From: Elusimicrobiota bacterium
GTDB taxonomy: Bacteria > Elusimicrobiota > Elusimicrobia > UBA1565
DNA: 64,000 nt
Assembly (NCBI GenBank): GCA_016196755.1
Contig: JACPXC010000044.1
Span: forward strand, 1-64,000
Direction of reading: 5' to 3'
Positions within the stretch are counted from its first letter, which is position 1, and every line of letters begins with the position of its first letter. Below, piece after piece: positions 35,426-43,186 of this stretch. The notes under the pieces were generated by a model, which saw only the letters and a list, made by a program, of their open reading frames with translations, ran no database searches and was not told the DNA's origin. The position numbers were made by a program, and so were the translations under genes.

Positions 35426-35453
35426 AGGGTAGCATAAGGCTACCAGTTGTCAA
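35426..35453 (-). promoter_or_regulatory. Promoter and operator of the zeta-type TA operon
   Basis: On the minus strand: TTGACA (35453-35448), a 16-bp spacer and TACCCT (35431-35426), then six bases to ATG 35419. An inverted repeat GGTAGC-N5-GCTACC (35428-35444) fills the spacer and overlaps the -10. This is the expected place for an antitoxin-bound operator. A leaderless antitoxin mRNA is predicted. Confidence 0.7.
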
Positions 35454-35469
35454 GGGCTCGGAGGCCGCG

Positions 35470-36087
35470 CTAGACCCCGTCGAAGAATTCGACGACGCCG
35501 GTCTCGAGCGAGTACTCGGCGCCGAGCACGCTCAGGCCGTTCTCGGCGATGAGCTGCTCGAGGACCTCTGAGCCGTGGCGCAGATGGTCGGCCGAGGCGC
35601 GGATGTTCGCCCGGCCGGCCTCCCTGATCAGGGTCTGCTGGTCCTTGCCCGGGCCGCCCTTGACGATCCCCTCGGCGGCCGGCAGGATGCGGTCGACGAT
35701 GGAGCGCAGGTTCTTCGAGATCCCTCCCGGCGTCGATTGGAGCGCCTCGACCGTCGCATGGATGGCGCCGCACTGGGTGTGGCCCAGCACGACGACCAGG
35801 CGCGTGTCGTAGCGTTCGGCGGCGAACTCGACGCTGCCGACCTGGGAGGGGGCCACGATGTTGCCTGCCACGCGGATGACGAATAGGTCGCCCAGGCCCT
35901 GGTCGAACACTATCTCGGCGGGGACCCGGGAGTCGGAACAGCCCAGGATGATGGCTAAGGGAGCCTGGCCTGCGGCGAGCTCGGCGCGGCGGTCGTGGTC
36001 GATGGGGGCGGCGGCGTCTCGAATGTTGCCGACAAAGCGGCGGTTTCCGTCCTTCAGGCGAGCCAGCGCTTCGTCGGCGGGGATCAT
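35470..36087 (-). CDS. Beta-class carbonic anhydrase
   Basis: A 205-residue zinc enzyme interconverting CO2 and bicarbonate. Zinc ligands are visible in CSDSRVP (Cys, with the Asp-Arg pair) and HTQCGA (His, Cys). LKDGNRRFV and RVAGNIV are also family blocks. ATG 36087 is preferred over TTG 36108 because the -10 (TATCCT) overlaps the TTG. It stands alone, with the TA operon downstream on the same strand. Confidence 0.94.
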   Translation of the reverse strand: MIPADEALARLKDGNRRFVGNIRDAAAPIDHDRRAELAAGQAPLAIILGCSDSRVPAEIVFDQGLGDLFVIRVAGNIVAPSQVGSVEFAAERYDTRLVVVLGHTQCGAIHATVEALQSTPGGISKNLRSIVDRILPAAEGIVKGGPGKDQQTLIREAGRANIRASADHLRHGSEVLEQLIAENGLSVLGAEYSLETGVVEFFDGV

Positions 36088-36098
36088 TCTCAGTCGGT

Positions 36099-36107
36099 AG
36101 GATAGCA
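36099..36107 (-). promoter_or_regulatory. Extended -10 for the carbonic anhydrase gene
   Basis: Minus strand TGC-TATCCT, eleven bases before ATG 36087. It gives a very short leader. Confidence 0.5.
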
Positions 36108-36108
36108 A

Positions 36109-36585
36109 GTTGGAAAATAGGGAAATCCCCCGCCATGGGGATGGAGGATTCTTCCTCCATCCTCCGCGACATCGGCCTCGGCCCCATCCTCAGTTCGTTC
36201 GGTCAGGGCGCGGTGCTGGTCGGCGCTTTGACCGCCGCTCGGGCGCTCGAGCTCATCGGCGGGCTGGCTTAGCAGCCGTCGGAGAACTTCACCTTGGAGC
36301 CGTCCCTCTCGCAGCAGCCGAGAGACAGGAACTCGCAGCGCCGCTCCTCGATCCAGCGGAGGTCGGACTCATTGACGGGTCACTTCCTTCAGCGCTGGAG
36401 GTATGGACCGACGTATGGGTCCATACTTTCCCTCGCAAAGTACGGACCGATTGATGAGTCCGTGCGCCGTTGCGCTACCCACAAAACAGACACGGCAACG
36501 GCTTGCCAACGGTTTGACAGGCACGGAAAGTCGGCATGAATATTGATTCGTCGTGGCTGAAGGGGGGTATCCCCCGGAGGCCGCC
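36109..36585. other. Degenerate intergenic region with gene fragment and hairpins
   Basis: About 480 bp without an intact recognisable gene. On the minus strand 36269-36375 reads an open fragment ending in a Cys-rich tail (RRCEFLSLGCCERDGSK) with no start codon and an upstream stop, probably the 3' end of a lost gene. A plus-strand ORF of 45 residues (36135-36272) overlaps it and is not convincing. A 9-bp inverted repeat GTATGGACC / GGTCCATAC lies at 36401-36426. GGGGG-TAT-CCCCC (36563 to 36575) forms a hairpin just before the next gene's Shine-Dalgarno. The 25-bp dispersed repeat is also inside. Confidence 0.6.
36483..36507. repeat. Dispersed 25-bp repeat, copy 2
   Basis: Identical over 25 bases to 4-28 and same orientation, ending in GGCAACGGCTTGCC. 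It is followed at 36513 by TTTGACAGG, which is also found downstream of copy 1. Located ~80 bp upstream of the DUF2339 gene within a degenerate region. Confidence 0.75.
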
Positions 36586-38655
36586 ATGGACGACATCGAA
36601 CTTCAAAGCCGGATCGCTGACATGCAAGCCGAGCTCGAGCGCCGGCGCTTCGAGGCTCGTCGCGTGACGCCGACGGCCGAAGCGCCCGCCCAGCTCCCGC
36701 CTCCGCCGCCCCTGCTTCCGGACCGGCCCTGCCCGGTCTGCCGCGTCCCGCGTCCGCCGCGCGGCCCCTGCCCCGGCTGCTCTTTCGAGAACAAGCCGCG
36801 CTCCCCGCGCCAGGACGGCATCCTAGACACCGCCGGCGCCTTCCTGGCCAGGCTGGGCGCCAACGTCAAGGAGCTCGGCTTCGAGCGCTTTCTGGCCGAG
36901 CGCCTGTTCGCCTACGTCGGGATGCTCTTGGTCGTCCTCGGCGGCGCCTTCTTCCTTAAATACGCCGCCGAGCACTCCGGCCCTTGGGGCCGCGTCGCCG
37001 TCGGCGTAGTCTCCGGTCTGGGGGTCGCCGCTTGCGGCGAGTTTTTGCGCCGCCGGCCTCGCTTCACGAACCTCAGCGTACCGGTGACGGCCGGCGGCTG
37101 GGCCCTGCTGACCTACACCGCCTACGCGGCGCATGCCGTGGAGGCCTCCAAGGTCGTCGCCGACCCGCGCCTGGGGCTCGTTCTCCTGGTCGCCGCCGCG
37201 GGGGGGATGATCGGCCACTCCCTGCTGACCGGCTCGCGCCTCATGACGGCCTTCGCCTTCGCCGCCTCGTATTTCGCGTTCGCGGCCACGGAGTTCGGTC
37301 CGCAGACCCTGGCGGTCTGCACCGTGCTGGGTCTCGCCGCGGCCTGGACCTCGCGGCGCCTGCGCAGCCCCGAGCTCGTCCCAATCGGTCTCGTCGGCTT
37401 CGCGGTCAACTATTGGCCCACGCTCCAGCAGGCTTTCGCAGGCCCGAGCGCCCCGCGCCTCCTGCTCGACCTCGGAGCGGCGGCGGCCGTCTACGGCGCG
37501 ATGGCCGTGGCGGCTCCGGACGCCGGAGAGGACGAACGCGCCGCCGCCTGGACCGACGCCTCTCTCTCCTTCGGCGCCGTCCTCTTGGGGATCACGGTCC
37601 ACGCCCAGAGCCGGTTCCTTCTGCCGGAGCTGGGTGCCGCCGCCGGTCTGACGGCGGCGGGGTTGTTCTCGGTCCTCTCCGGGCGCGCGAAGGGCGGCGC
37701 CGCGCGGACTATCCAGGGCTTCCTCGGCGCGGCCTCGGCGGCGCTGGCGGTCTGGCGCCTGCCCGGCCTGCCGGCGCAGACCTGGGGCTTCGTCCTGTCC
37801 TCTTCGGCTTTGGCGCTGAGCGGCCTGCGCCTGCGCCGCGAGAGCTTCGAGCGCTACGCCCTGGCCTTGGCCGGTCTCGGGGCACTGACATTCCTCGCCC
37901 AAGGGCCGGCGCCGGACGTCCGCCTGGCCTGTGCCCTGCCGGTCGGTCTCTTCGGGCTGGCCGCCTACGCGCTGGCAGGGCCGTCGCGCCCGACGTCGCG
38001 GGTGTGGCTCCATACCGGCCTGGCCGGGGCGGCGGCGGGGTTGTGGTGCTGGAGCCGGCTCGACCCTGCGCTTCGCCTGCCGGTCCTGGCGCTGGGTTCC
38101 CTCGGGCTCTTGTGGCTGGGCCGCGGCCGGGACGCGCTCGGCGCCGACCTCAGGGCCCAGGGCTATCTGCTGGCGGCGGCGGTCCCCGTCCAGGCCGCGC
38201 TGGTCGCCGCGCCGAGCGGTGTCTGTGCGGGCGCCGCGGCGCTGCTCCTCTTGGCGCCGCTCTCCTGGGCGCCTTGGGCCAAGGACGCCGGCGAGACCGT
38301 CGAGGAGCGCGGCGCGGCCCAAGTCTTCGCCGCGCTGTCGCTGACGCTCCTGGTCCTCTTCGCGGCTCGGACGGCGGCGGGGACCATGGTCACGCTGTGC
38401 TGGACGGCGCTGGGCGGAGTCTATCTCGCCGGCGGCCTGGCCGCGCGCCGGCCGGAACTTCGCCGGCCGGCCCTGGCGGTCCTCGGGCTGTGCGCCTGGA
38501 AGGCCTTCATGGTCGACCTGGTCTTCCTGCCTCTGCCCTATCGCGTGCTCAGCATGACGGCGCTCGGACTGCTGATGGTGCTCTGCTCCGTGGCCTATGT
38601 CCGGCTCGTCAAGGACGAGCCGCCGACGCTAGCCTTGGGCGAGGAGGGCCGCTAG
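36586..38655 (+). CDS. DUF2339 polytopic membrane protein
   Basis: A 689-residue protein. The N-terminus has a short coiled coil (ADMQAELERRRFEARR), a Pro run, and a zinc-ribbon-like CPVC...CPGC pair (about residues 50-70). It then has roughly 18-20 predicted membrane helices, beginning RLFAYVGMLLVVLGGAFFLKY, the usual DUF2339 opening. Function of the family is unknown. ATG 36586 is chosen for its CGGAGG five bases upstream; GTG 36553 is an unlikely alternative. The gene's last 27 bp overlap the convergent GT-C-like gene. Confidence 0.83.
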   Translation: MDDIELQSRIADMQAELERRRFEARRVTPTAEAPAQLPPPPPLLPDRPCPVCRVPRPPRGPCPGCSFENKPRSPRQDGILDTAGAFLARLGANVKELGFERFLAERLFAYVGMLLVVLGGAFFLKYAAEHSGPWGRVAVGVVSGLGVAACGEFLRRRPRFTNLSVPVTAGGWALLTYTAYAAHAVEASKVVADPRLGLVLLVAAAGGMIGHSLLTGSRLMTAFAFAASYFAFAATEFGPQTLAVCTVLGLAAAWTSRRLRSPELVPIGLVGFAVNYWPTLQQAFAGPSAPRLLLDLGAAAAVYGAMAVAAPDAGEDERAAAWTDASLSFGAVLLGITVHAQSRFLLPELGAAAGLTAAGLFSVLSGRAKGGAARTIQGFLGAASAALAVWRLPGLPAQTWGFVLSSSALALSGLRLRRESFERYALALAGLGALTFLAQGPAPDVRLACALPVGLFGLAAYALAGPSRPTSRVWLHTGLAGAAAGLWCWSRLDPALRLPVLALGSLGLLWLGRGRDALGADLRAQGYLLAAAVPVQAALVAAPSGVCAGAAALLLLAPLSWAPWAKDAGETVEERGAAQVFAALSLTLLVLFAARTAAGTMVTLCWTALGGVYLAGGLAARRPELRRPALAVLGLCAWKAFMVDLVFLPLPYRVLSMTALGLLMVLCSVAYVRLVKDEPPTLALGEEGR

Positions 38656-40191
38656 GGCCGCCGCGGCGGCGCCCGGGACGCGCGCGAGCTCGGCCAGCGC
38701 GGCCTCGCGCGAGACGGCCCCGGAGCGCACCTGGGCGGCGACGAAGTCGGGATCGCCCGGGTCGGCCCAGCGCAGCTCGAGGCGGGCGATCGTCTCCGCG
38801 TAGCGCGGCAGGCGGCGAAGGAAGACCTGGGCGGCATCGTCGGACCAGACCAGGGCCCAGCGCTCTTTGGGGAAGCGTCCGGCGTTGGGGGAGCGCGGCA
38901 GGCCGCCCTCGCCGGGCACCGAGACGGGCGGGAAATACGCCAGGGCGTAGTCGGCCTCCGGCTCGGCGCCGCGCGACGAGACCAGCAGGTCTTGGAAGAG
39001 GTAGCGGCCGTCCTGGAACACCGGCCGGCGGCCGCCGCTCTGCCAGGTCACGAAGCCGCCGAAGGTGTAGTCGTTGAACAGGGTCCCGCCGAGCCCTTCC
39101 CGGTCGAGGAAGGCCAGCGCCTCGCGCGGGGTGCGCTCCCAGCGCACCGGCCGGTCCCAGTGCCGGCGCTTGAGGGGCATGAGCAGCGCCACGCTCAGCG
39201 CGGCGCTTGCCAGGAGCATGGCCCCGCGCGTCCGCGGCGGGACAGAGAGGCTGCCCATGCCCGAGAACATGAAGACCGGCGCGCTCAGGCAGAACAGCGG
39301 GGCGAAGCGCGCCCCGCTCAGGCCCAGGAGGGCCAACGGACCGAGGACGGCGGTCCAGAACAGCGCCGAGCGGCGGTTGCGCAGGAGGTCGAGCGGCAGG
39401 CGGGCGGCGACGCCGACGAGGAGCAGCCAGAAGGCCGGGAAATGCCGCAGGCCCTCCGTCATCCACTCCTCGATGCCGGCCTGGGCCGGAGGGTGAAGGA
39501 CGTGCTCGAGGAAGACGCGATGCAGGCCGAGGCCGTAGGGATTGAGCAGCGAGGCCAGGGCGCAGGCGGCGGCCGTCAGCGCCAGCGCCCGGGCCGCCGG
39601 GTCGCGCGTCGAGCGCGTTTCCCAGGCCCGGCCCGCGGCGCAGAGCAGAAGGACCCCCGGCCCGAGCGGCCAGCCGCCGTGCATGTTGGCCCAGAGCGCG
39701 CTGAGCGCGGCCAGCGGCCAAAGCGGAAACCGTCCTCGGCAGCGCGCCCGCGCGGCCAGCAGGAAAAGCGGGAGGAGGACCAAGCTCACCAATTCCGGCC
39801 GGGCATGGGCGCGCAGGCGCACGGCGCTCAAGGCCAGCAGGCTCCCCAGGAGCGCCCCGGCCAGGCCGCTGTCCTCGCGGCGCGCGGCGGCGAAGGTCCC
39901 GGCCACGGCGGCGGCGCAGAGCGCGGCCTTGACGTGGACGAGAGCCTCGAAGCCCCCGAGCCGCAGGACGCCGGCCAGCAGGACCTGGGCCAGCCACTCG
40001 AAGTCGACCCAGGGCGCGCCGCGCAGGGTATGCGACCAGGCCTCGACGCGTGGGATGCCTGCCCCGGCGAGGATGTCCCGGCCCGCGGCCAGGTGCCACC
40101 AGAGGTCGGGGTCGACCAGCGCCGAGGCGCAGACCAGCGCGGCGAAGGCGGCGAGGAGCGCAGCCGGCGCGGCGGCCGAGACTCGCGTCAC
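38629..40191 (-). CDS. Polytopic membrane protein, GT-C glycosyltransferase-like
   Basis: A 520-residue protein with about ten or more helices and a soluble C-terminal ~150 residues. The first extracytoplasmic loop holds DPDLWWHLAAGRDIL and GAPWVDFEWLAQVL, resembling the acidic loop-1 motif of GT-C-fold membrane glycosyltransferases, but a specific family cannot be named. It is the last gene of a seven-gene operon; its GTG start overlaps the preceding stop by 4 bp. If it uses a lipid-linked sugar donor it could modify the operon's product; that is inference. Confidence 0.65.
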   Translation of the reverse strand: MTRVSAAAPAALLAAFAALVCASALVDPDLWWHLAAGRDILAGAGIPRVEAWSHTLRGAPWVDFEWLAQVLLAGVLRLGGFEALVHVKAALCAAAVAGTFAAARREDSGLAGALLGSLLALSAVRLRAHARPELVSLVLLPLFLLAARARCRGRFPLWPLAALSALWANMHGGWPLGPGVLLLCAAGRAWETRSTRDPAARALALTAAACALASLLNPYGLGLHRVFLEHVLHPPAQAGIEEWMTEGLRHFPAFWLLLVGVAARLPLDLLRNRRSALFWTAVLGPLALLGLSGARFAPLFCLSAPVFMFSGMGSLSVPPRTRGAMLLASAALSVALLMPLKRRHWDRPVRWERTPREALAFLDREGLGGTLFNDYTFGGFVTWQSGGRRPVFQDGRYLFQDLLVSSRGAEPEADYALAYFPPVSVPGEGGLPRSPNAGRFPKERWALVWSDDAAQVFLRRLPRYAETIARLELRWADPGDPDFVAAQVRSGAVSREAALAELARVPGAAAAALAALLAQG

Positions 40192-40892
40192 GAGAAGTCG
40201 GGGACGTCGAAGGACGTGGCGGGGGGAAGGCCGAGGTCGGCGGAGTCCTTGGGCACGTCCGAGAACGGGTCGGGCCCCGCGCGGCGGGGACGCGAGCGTC
40301 GTTCCTGCTTCGCGGGCGGCGGCGGCTTCCTGAGCTTCTCCTCGACGCGCTTGAGCTGGCTCTCGAGCTCGGCCGCCTTCTGGCCCTGCATGCTCAGGGC
40401 GGCCCGCGCCTGGTCGAGCTCCTCCTTCATGTTCAGGTAGCCGCCCACGCGGTGGCCCATGGCGCGGACCTTCTCCTCGAGCTCGGCCGCCGCGGCCACG
40501 CGGGCCGCCATGTCGCGCTTGAGCCTCTCGTAAGCCTCGCGGCGCGCGCTGAGGCGCTTCTGGGTGGCCTCGAGGGAGCGGTCGATGATTCCCATGCGCT
40601 CCTGGGCGGTGCCCAGGGCGTCGACGGCCGACCGCTCGGGGTCGGGCGGCCAGGGGCCGACCTTCGGCGGCTCGACGCCGGGCGGCGTGCGCTCGCTCTC
40701 CGGGAAGGCGGCGGAAAACTCAGCGGCGTCCGCGGCGCGGCGCCAGCATTCGGCGGGCGTGCCGAGAAGGTCTTCCTCGCAAAGCGGCAGCTCCGCATCG
40801 AAGACCGGGAGGCGGGAGACCTCCAGCGGGTCGTAAGGGCCCACGACCCTTTCGCCGGAATAGACCCAATAGCGCGGCTTAGCGGCTTGCAC
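40188..40892 (-). CDS. GYF-like N-terminal domain plus coiled coil, unknown function
   Basis: A 234-residue soluble protein. Residues ~7-50 (YWVYSGERVVGPYDPLEVSR) resemble the small GYF_2 domains that bind proline-rich peptides. Residues ~95-190 form a long coiled coil (RLSARREAYERLKRDMAARV, then LESQLKRVEEKL), and the tail is basic then acidic. No enzymatic motif. It starts at GTG 40892, 14 bp inside the upstream prenyl-synthase-like gene, and probably acts as an adaptor. Confidence 0.6.
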   Translation of the reverse strand: MQAAKPRYWVYSGERVVGPYDPLEVSRLPVFDAELPLCEEDLLGTPAECWRRAADAAEFSAAFPESERTPPGVEPPKVGPWPPDPERSAVDALGTAQERMGIIDRSLEATQKRLSARREAYERLKRDMAARVAAAAELEEKVRAMGHRVGGYLNMKEELDQARAALSMQGQKAAELESQLKRVEEKLRKPPPPAKQERRSRPRRAGPDPFSDVPKDSADLGLPPATSFDVPDFS

Positions 40893-41712
40893 AAACCTTA
40901 GGATAAGGCGCGGGGGTTACGCTTTCAAGACGTCGGGCGAAGCCCGACATCGAGCGCTCGAACAAGGCGAGGATCTCCGCTCCGCGGCGGCCGCGCAGGG
41001 CGGGCAGGGAAGCTCGGGAGGCCGCCAGCAGATCAACGGCGCGCAGACGCTCCTCGGTCGCCCAGGCGCGTACGGGGGGGGAGGCGATGAAGGCTCGGCG
41101 GTCCGTCCATGGCGAGCCGGCGGCCGCAGCGGCTAGGGCGACCAGGCGAGGGACGTTGACGAGGCCTCGGGAGAGGTCCTCGTCCAAGTCCCGCATGGTC
41201 GAGCACCAGCCGAAAGCCTCGATGAGTTCCGGGGCGTCACCCGGGCCAAGCTCCGCGCGCGCTGCCTTTAGGAGGAGGGCGAGGGACAAGCGGAAGGTGC
41301 GGCGGTGGTGGGCGCGCAGGTCCTCGGCGTCCGATAGCAGGCCTTGGAGCGCCCGCCGGCGGTCGAAGCGCATGGCGTCTAAGAGCTCGAGGACCTCCTC
41401 CCGGGCGTGCCCCAGGTCCGCCATGAAGGCCTGAGCCAAGCGGGAGAGCGTCCCCGTCCCGTATCGGCCGGCGCGGATCTCGGCCGCGGCCCTGGCGACG
41501 ACGGCGTCGGCATCCTCGGCCGAGGGGGCGTCGCCGTCGAGGAGGTCGTCGGCCAACTGGAGGAAGCAGAAGCCGGTGCGCAGGGCCCGCGAGCCGCGGG
41601 GCCAGAACAGCGCCCGCATGTAGACCAGCAGCATGACGGTGAGGTAGCGCCGGTGCCGGCGCGCGCAGCGCAGGAACTGCGCCAGGCAGAGCAGCTCGAT
41701 GCTATCGGGCAT
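40879..41712 (-). CDS. Squalene/phytoene-synthase-like prenyltransferase
   Basis: A 277-residue all-helical protein with two Asp-rich motifs at the positions seen in head-to-head prenyl synthases: LQLADDLLDGD near residue 70 and CSTMRDLDEDLSRG near residue 175, the latter matching the (N)xxRDxxED of squalene/phytoene synthases. Both motifs are intact. It would condense two prenyl diphosphates; chain length and product are unknown. The start lies 11 bp inside the end of the desaturase gene, so the two are coupled. Confidence 0.72.
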   Translation of the reverse strand: MPDSIELLCLAQFLRCARRHRRYLTVMLLVYMRALFWPRGSRALRTGFCFLQLADDLLDGDAPSAEDADAVVARAAAEIRAGRYGTGTLSRLAQAFMADLGHAREEVLELLDAMRFDRRRALQGLLSDAEDLRAHHRRTFRLSLALLLKAARAELGPGDAPELIEAFGWCSTMRDLDEDLSRGLVNVPRLVALAAAAAGSPWTDRRAFIASPPVRAWATEERLRAVDLLAASRASLPALRGRRGAEILALFERSMSGFARRLESVTPAPYPKVCASR

Positions 41713-42610
41713 CGCCCAGCGGGCGCGGCCCGCGCCACATGCTCGCGTAGACCGACAAGAACGACGGCCGCGGCCGCGAGGAGTCCACGTACTTGGGCAG
41801 GTGGATCCACGGAGTCCGAGGCCTCTGGTGGTGGGCCAGATGGTCGTGGTAGTTGAGGAAGAGGGCCTTGACCACGGGATTGACGGAGAGGTTCCACGCC
41901 CCCTCCGTGACGTCGAGCGCCGACCAAGCGTGGTCGGCGTATTGGAGCGAGCTCCAATTGACGGCGAAAGCCGCGTAGCACAGGAGCCATCCGCCGGGGC
42001 TCAGGTCCAGGACGGCGAAGACCGCGGCCTGCAACAGCCCGGTGAACAGGATCTCCAGGCGCAGCGCGGCCTCCGGGGCCTCGTCGAAGCCGCCGAGCAT
42101 GGCGTCGGCGCTCGTCTGGCCGGCCAGCGCCGAGTCGCCGCGGAGCGGGAAGCGCCGGAAGCAGCCGGGCCAGAGCAGGTAGACGACGGCCCCAAGCGGC
42201 AGAAACGCCCAATAGAGCCCGGTCAGGATGGCGTACCACTGGGCGGCCTTGAGCCAGCGCCGTTCGCCGGGGCGGTAGTAGTCGAACTGCTCGACGGCGG
42301 TCCGGTTGCGGCGGTGGTGGCCCAGGTGGAAGATCCGTTGGAACCCCAAGCCGGTCGGGATGAAGGCCGCCGCTACGCGTCCGCCCCACTCGTTGATGGA
42401 CGGCCGAGGGTGCAGGATGCCGTGGACGGATTCATGGAGGAGGGAGAATACCGTGTTGTTGACGAAGGAGAACGCCACGGCGGCGGCGATCGGCGCCGCC
42501 CAGCCGTCGGCGTGTGAGGCCGTCCACAGCAGCCCGGCGTCGGCGGAGACGGCCGCGAGCAGGAGGAGCGCGTTAAGCCGGGCGGGGACCGGGTCTTGCG
42601 CCTCGGGCAC
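41702..42610 (-). CDS. Membrane fatty-acid-desaturase/carotenoid-hydroxylase-like di-iron enzyme
   Basis: A 302-residue membrane protein with the three histidine boxes of the desaturase/hydroxylase superfamily: HESVH, HLGHH and HDHLAHH, plus several membrane helices around them. The second box lies about 30 residues after the first, as in fatty-acid desaturases and some carotenoid hydroxylases or ketolases. The substrate cannot be read; next to a prenyl synthase an isoprenoid lipid is plausible. Start is GTG 42610, overlapping the upstream stop as TAGTG; a longer open frame upstream is a shadow. Confidence 0.85.
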   Translation of the reverse strand: MPEAQDPVPARLNALLLLAAVSADAGLLWTASHADGWAAPIAAAVAFSFVNNTVFSLLHESVHGILHPRPSINEWGGRVAAAFIPTGLGFQRIFHLGHHRRNRTAVEQFDYYRPGERRWLKAAQWYAILTGLYWAFLPLGAVVYLLWPGCFRRFPLRGDSALAGQTSADAMLGGFDEAPEAALRLEILFTGLLQAAVFAVLDLSPGGWLLCYAAFAVNWSSLQYADHAWSALDVTEGAWNLSVNPVVKALFLNYHDHLAHHQRPRTPWIHLPKYVDSSRPRPSFLSVYASMWRGPRPLGDAR

Positions 42611-43185
42611 TAGGCCCTGGCGTTCCGGCGCCGACCCAGCCAGAACCCCGCGAGAAGGCCCGCCAGGCCCGCGCCGGCGGCCAGCCTGAACGCATATTTT
42701 TTTACGGCGCCGAGCACCGGGTTGTCGAAGACGCTCGTCGAATAATGGATGTTGGCGAGGAGCCATCGGCCGCTTTCTTTGACGAGCGTGCAGCTCCAGC
42801 GCCCGCCGATCTGAAACTGCGAGCCGTCGGCCAGCTTGTAGCTGTCGCGCGAGGAGCCCCAGGCCAGGCCGACGGTGCCGCCGGCGTATAACTTGGTGAG
42901 GTCGTCGACCGACATATCGACGTGGACGCTTTCGACGCGGCGCTCGGGGCCCTTCATCATCGTGTTGTAATAGTCCTTCATCGCCTGGCGGCCGCGGCGC
43001 GTGTCGCCGTTCATGGTCGTAAACAGCACGTCGGGGTGGAGGTGCTCCGCCATCGCGTCGACATCGCCGCGGTTGAGGGCCGCGGCGAAGCCGTCGCGGA
43101 CCGCGCGCAGCTCGTCATGGACGGCGGCGGGCGTCTGCGCCAGGGCGGCGGCGGCCAGGAGGGCGCACAGCGTCGTCATCGTCAT
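42610..43185 (-). CDS. SnoaL/NTF2-like protein, exported with C-terminal membrane helix
   Basis: A 191-residue protein with a signal-like N-terminus (MTMTTLCALLAAAALAQT). An NTF2/DUF4440-type cone fold follows (LRAVRDGFAAALNRGDVDAM, HPDVLFTTMNGDTRRG, and IGGRWSCTLVKESGRWLL). A single membrane helix and an Arg-rich tail end it (about 168-191). Relatives include ketosteroid isomerase-type and polyketide-cyclase-type proteins, and also many non-enzymes. It sits one base after the second Rieske gene, so a role on the same pathway product is likely. Confidence 0.75.
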   Translation of the reverse strand: MTMTTLCALLAAAALAQTPAAVHDELRAVRDGFAAALNRGDVDAMAEHLHPDVLFTTMNGDTRRGRQAMKDYYNTMMKGPERRVESVHVDMSVDDLTKLYAGGTVGLAWGSSRDSYKLADGSQFQIGGRWSCTLVKESGRWLLANIHYSTSVFDNPVLGAVKKYAFRLAAGAGLAGLLAGFWLGRRRNARA

Positions 43186-43186
43186 A

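Noticed and set aside
36135-36272. 45-residue plus-strand ORF in the degenerate region
   Set aside because: No Shine-Dalgarno at a usual distance, no recognisable family, and it overlaps a gene fragment on the other strand.
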